A DNA stretch of 64,000 nt. Origin: Chryseobacterium culicis (GTDB lineage: Bacteria; Bacteroidota; Bacteroidia; Flavobacteriales; Weeksellaceae). The stretch lies in the NCBI RefSeq assembly GCF_900108365.1, contig NZ_FNWQ01000003.1:372001-436000 (forward strand), in the 5' to 3' direction. Below are positions 62,479-64,000 of this stretch, one piece after another (position 1 is the first letter of the stretch; every line of letters starts with the position of its first letter). The position numbers and the translations under genes were made by a program. A model generated the notes under the pieces. That model saw nothing but the letters and a program-made list of their open reading frames with translations. It had not been told where the DNA came from and did no database searches.

Positions 62479-63810
62479 ATGTATAGTTTTTCACCAAAAT
62501 TAAAATCAACTTCTTTAATACTTCTTGTTGCAGGTTTAGTGCTATTCGGTATTGGTTTCTTTATGAACAAGGGAATCTCTACTGAGAAGATTGAACAAAT
62601 GATGGAAGCGGTTCATGCTTCCGGTCATAATGCACCTACACACTCAAGTGAAATGGTAGGACCTCAAGATCACGCAGCTCACCTGGAGCACGCTACTCTA
62701 CAGGTTCACAACCAGCCATTAGCGGCAATACATTTTGTAGCTGTATTTTTCTTCGGAGTAAGTTGTGCAGTATTATTCTTCTACTGTATTCAGCACGCTG
62801 CACATGCAGGTTGGCCAATTATTATTACAAGAGTGATGGAAGCTATTGCTTCTTACATTCCATACGGAGGAGCTATTTTGATCATTTTAATGCTTTTAAA
62901 TATCTTCCACCAAGGACACCTTTTCCACTGGATGGATCCGGATTTGACAGATCCTAACTCTGCTCATTTCGATGTGATCTTATTTGAAAAGAAAAGATTC
63001 CTGAATATTCCTTTCTATGCCATCAGAACGTTCATCTATGTATTAGGTGCTTCTTTCTTCGCATGGAAACTGAAAGCTCAGTCTAAAAAAGTAGATGAGA
63101 CAAAATCAAAAGTAGAATATCAATTCCTTTACAGATGGGCTGTAGGATATATTGCATTCTTCGGATTTGCTTCTGCTGCATGGGCTTGGGACTGGTTGAT
63201 GTCTATTGACCCTCACTGGTACTCTACTATGTACATCTGGTATTCAATGGTGAGCTGCCTTTCAAGTGGTATCGCTGTAATCATTTTACTAAGTGTATAC
63301 CTTAAGAAAAACGGATTCCTTCCTCAGTTCAATGATAACCACTTACACGATTTAGGAGTTTTCCTTTTCGCTACAAGTATGCTTTGGACGTATACATGGT
63401 TCGCTCAGTTCATGCTTTATTGGTATGCGAACGTTCCGGAAGAGGTTAACTACTTCTTTGGAAGATTCCAGCACTACGGCACAACGTTCTTACCAATGTT
63501 GATCGTTAACTTTTTATTACCTTTATTGGTATTAGTAAGCAGCAGCATCAAGAGAAACTATAAAGTTGTTACAACAATGGCTGTAGTGGTAATCTTAGGA
63601 CACATTCTGGATTATTTCAATATGGTAATGCCGGGAACAGTAGGACCTTACTGGAACACTCCTGAAGTATTTATCCTGATCCTTGGAGCTTTATTATTCG
63701 TAATTGGATTATTTATGTTTACTGTACTTTCAGCTTTATCTAAACTGAAGCTGATCCCTACAGGAAACCCATTCTTACACGAATCTGAAATTTATGAGTA
63801 TCCTTTCTAA
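62479..63810 (+). CDS. actF: alternative complex III membrane subunit ActF
   Basis: 443 residues with about ten membrane segments, related to ActC. A His-rich periplasmic loop early on (SGHNAPTHSSEMVGPQDHAA) and the conserved WDWLMSIDPHWYSTMYIWY motif mark the family. It is thought to carry a proton path. It starts 8 bases after actE and is the last gene of the operon; a terminator follows, so cytochrome oxidase genes, if next, need their own promoter. Confidence 0.92.
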   Translation: MYSFSPKLKSTSLILLVAGLVLFGIGFFMNKGISTEKIEQMMEAVHASGHNAPTHSSEMVGPQDHAAHLEHATLQVHNQPLAAIHFVAVFFFGVSCAVLFFYCIQHAAHAGWPIIITRVMEAIASYIPYGGAILIILMLLNIFHQGHLFHWMDPDLTDPNSAHFDVILFEKKRFLNIPFYAIRTFIYVLGASFFAWKLKAQSKKVDETKSKVEYQFLYRWAVGYIAFFGFASAAWAWDWLMSIDPHWYSTMYIWYSMVSCLSSGIAVIILLSVYLKKNGFLPQFNDNHLHDLGVFLFATSMLWTYTWFAQFMLYWYANVPEEVNYFFGRFQHYGTTFLPMLIVNFLLPLLVLVSSSIKRNYKVVTTMAVVVILGHILDYFNMVMPGTVGPYWNTPEVFILILGALLFVIGLFMFTVLSALSKLKLIPTGNPFLHESEIYEYPF

Positions 63811-63830
63811 GGACTCTCAACAAAATAAAA

Positions 63831-63862
63831 AAAAGACCGGTCATCATGATGACCGGTCTTTT
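63831..63862 (+). terminator. strong terminator of the act operon
   Basis: A 14-bp perfect stem (AAAAGACCGGTCAT with ATGACCGGTCTTTT), loop CATG, flanked by A-run and T-run, 20 bases after the actF stop. It may be bidirectional. Confidence 0.9.
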
Positions 63863-64000
63863 TTATTGCGAATACAACGTTCTCTATTCATGCAATGGAT
63901 ATCAACATTATGGAATTCATAATAATAAGCATAAAACAGTTCTGTTTTTTTATTATAGACAATTTGAAGTAAATGCTTTAGCGAACAAGCTTGACACTTC
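63863..64000. other. no gene assigned at the window end
   Basis: 138 AT-rich bases after the terminator. Minus-strand frames are partly open to the edge, but nothing here is recognisable. Confidence 0.5.

Noticed and set aside
63863..64000. 3' end of a minus-strand gene at the window edge
   Set aside because: Open frames exist, but they are short, AT-rich and lack any recognisable feature.

Overview
The window looks like chromosome of a Flavobacteriia member, most likely Chryseobacterium or a close relative in the Weeksellaceae. Evidence: -7 promoter boxes of the Bacteroidota type (TAnnTTTG), no obvious Shine-Dalgarno sequences, a type III glutamine synthetase, a type 9 secretion C-terminal sorting domain, the gliding lipoprotein GldH, alternative complex III, and two tiny genes with double-glycine leaders of a kind common in Chryseobacterium. 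No rRNA, tRNA, CRISPR array, transposase or integrase was seen.

Layout. 1-8550 is an accessory region. It holds a tail-fibre-like gene cut by the window edge, a 1270-residue protein of unknown function, a LysM protein without a signal peptide, a small lipoprotein and an unrecognised 180-residue protein, then a MORN-repeat protein. I read this as the edge of a phage-tail-like (contractile injection?) locus with candidate effector and immunity genes; that reading is inference. 8600-17200 is mixed chromosome: a WYL regulator, a TonB-C-like protein with tadA, a double-glycine microprotein, a GNAT enzyme, coaX, an M1 peptidase, a DinB-like protein and a conserved protein with a nucleoside-phosphorylase-like end. 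A long perfect hairpin lies at 12668-12713. 17483-19678 is glutamine synthetase III.

19814-27763 is a response regulator/histidine kinase pair followed by TolC, RND pump and adaptor genes. The same 14-mer lies at the same distance from the -7 box in front of both parts, so the two-component system probably controls itself and the pump. 28070-35299 holds an NlpC/P60 lipoprotein, a Qnr-like pentapeptide protein and the rod-shape operon mreB-mreC-mreD-mrdA-rodA, whose last four genes overlap. 35689-39661 is a haem operon hemA-hemC-hemD-hemE, and a second double-glycine microprotein follows.

39968-46005 carries sufS, rplY, prs and a GDSL lipoprotein/FadL porin pair, all on the minus strand. 46449-50688 is a ricT-gldH-PBP1A operon. 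50764-55215 holds selO, a type 9 cargo protein, a polytopic membrane protein and a SPOR protein. 55400-63810 is the six-gene alternative complex III operon actA-F, closed by a strong terminator. Haem supply and this multihaem quinol oxidase lie in the same window but are separately transcribed. No gene can be assigned with confidence after 63863.
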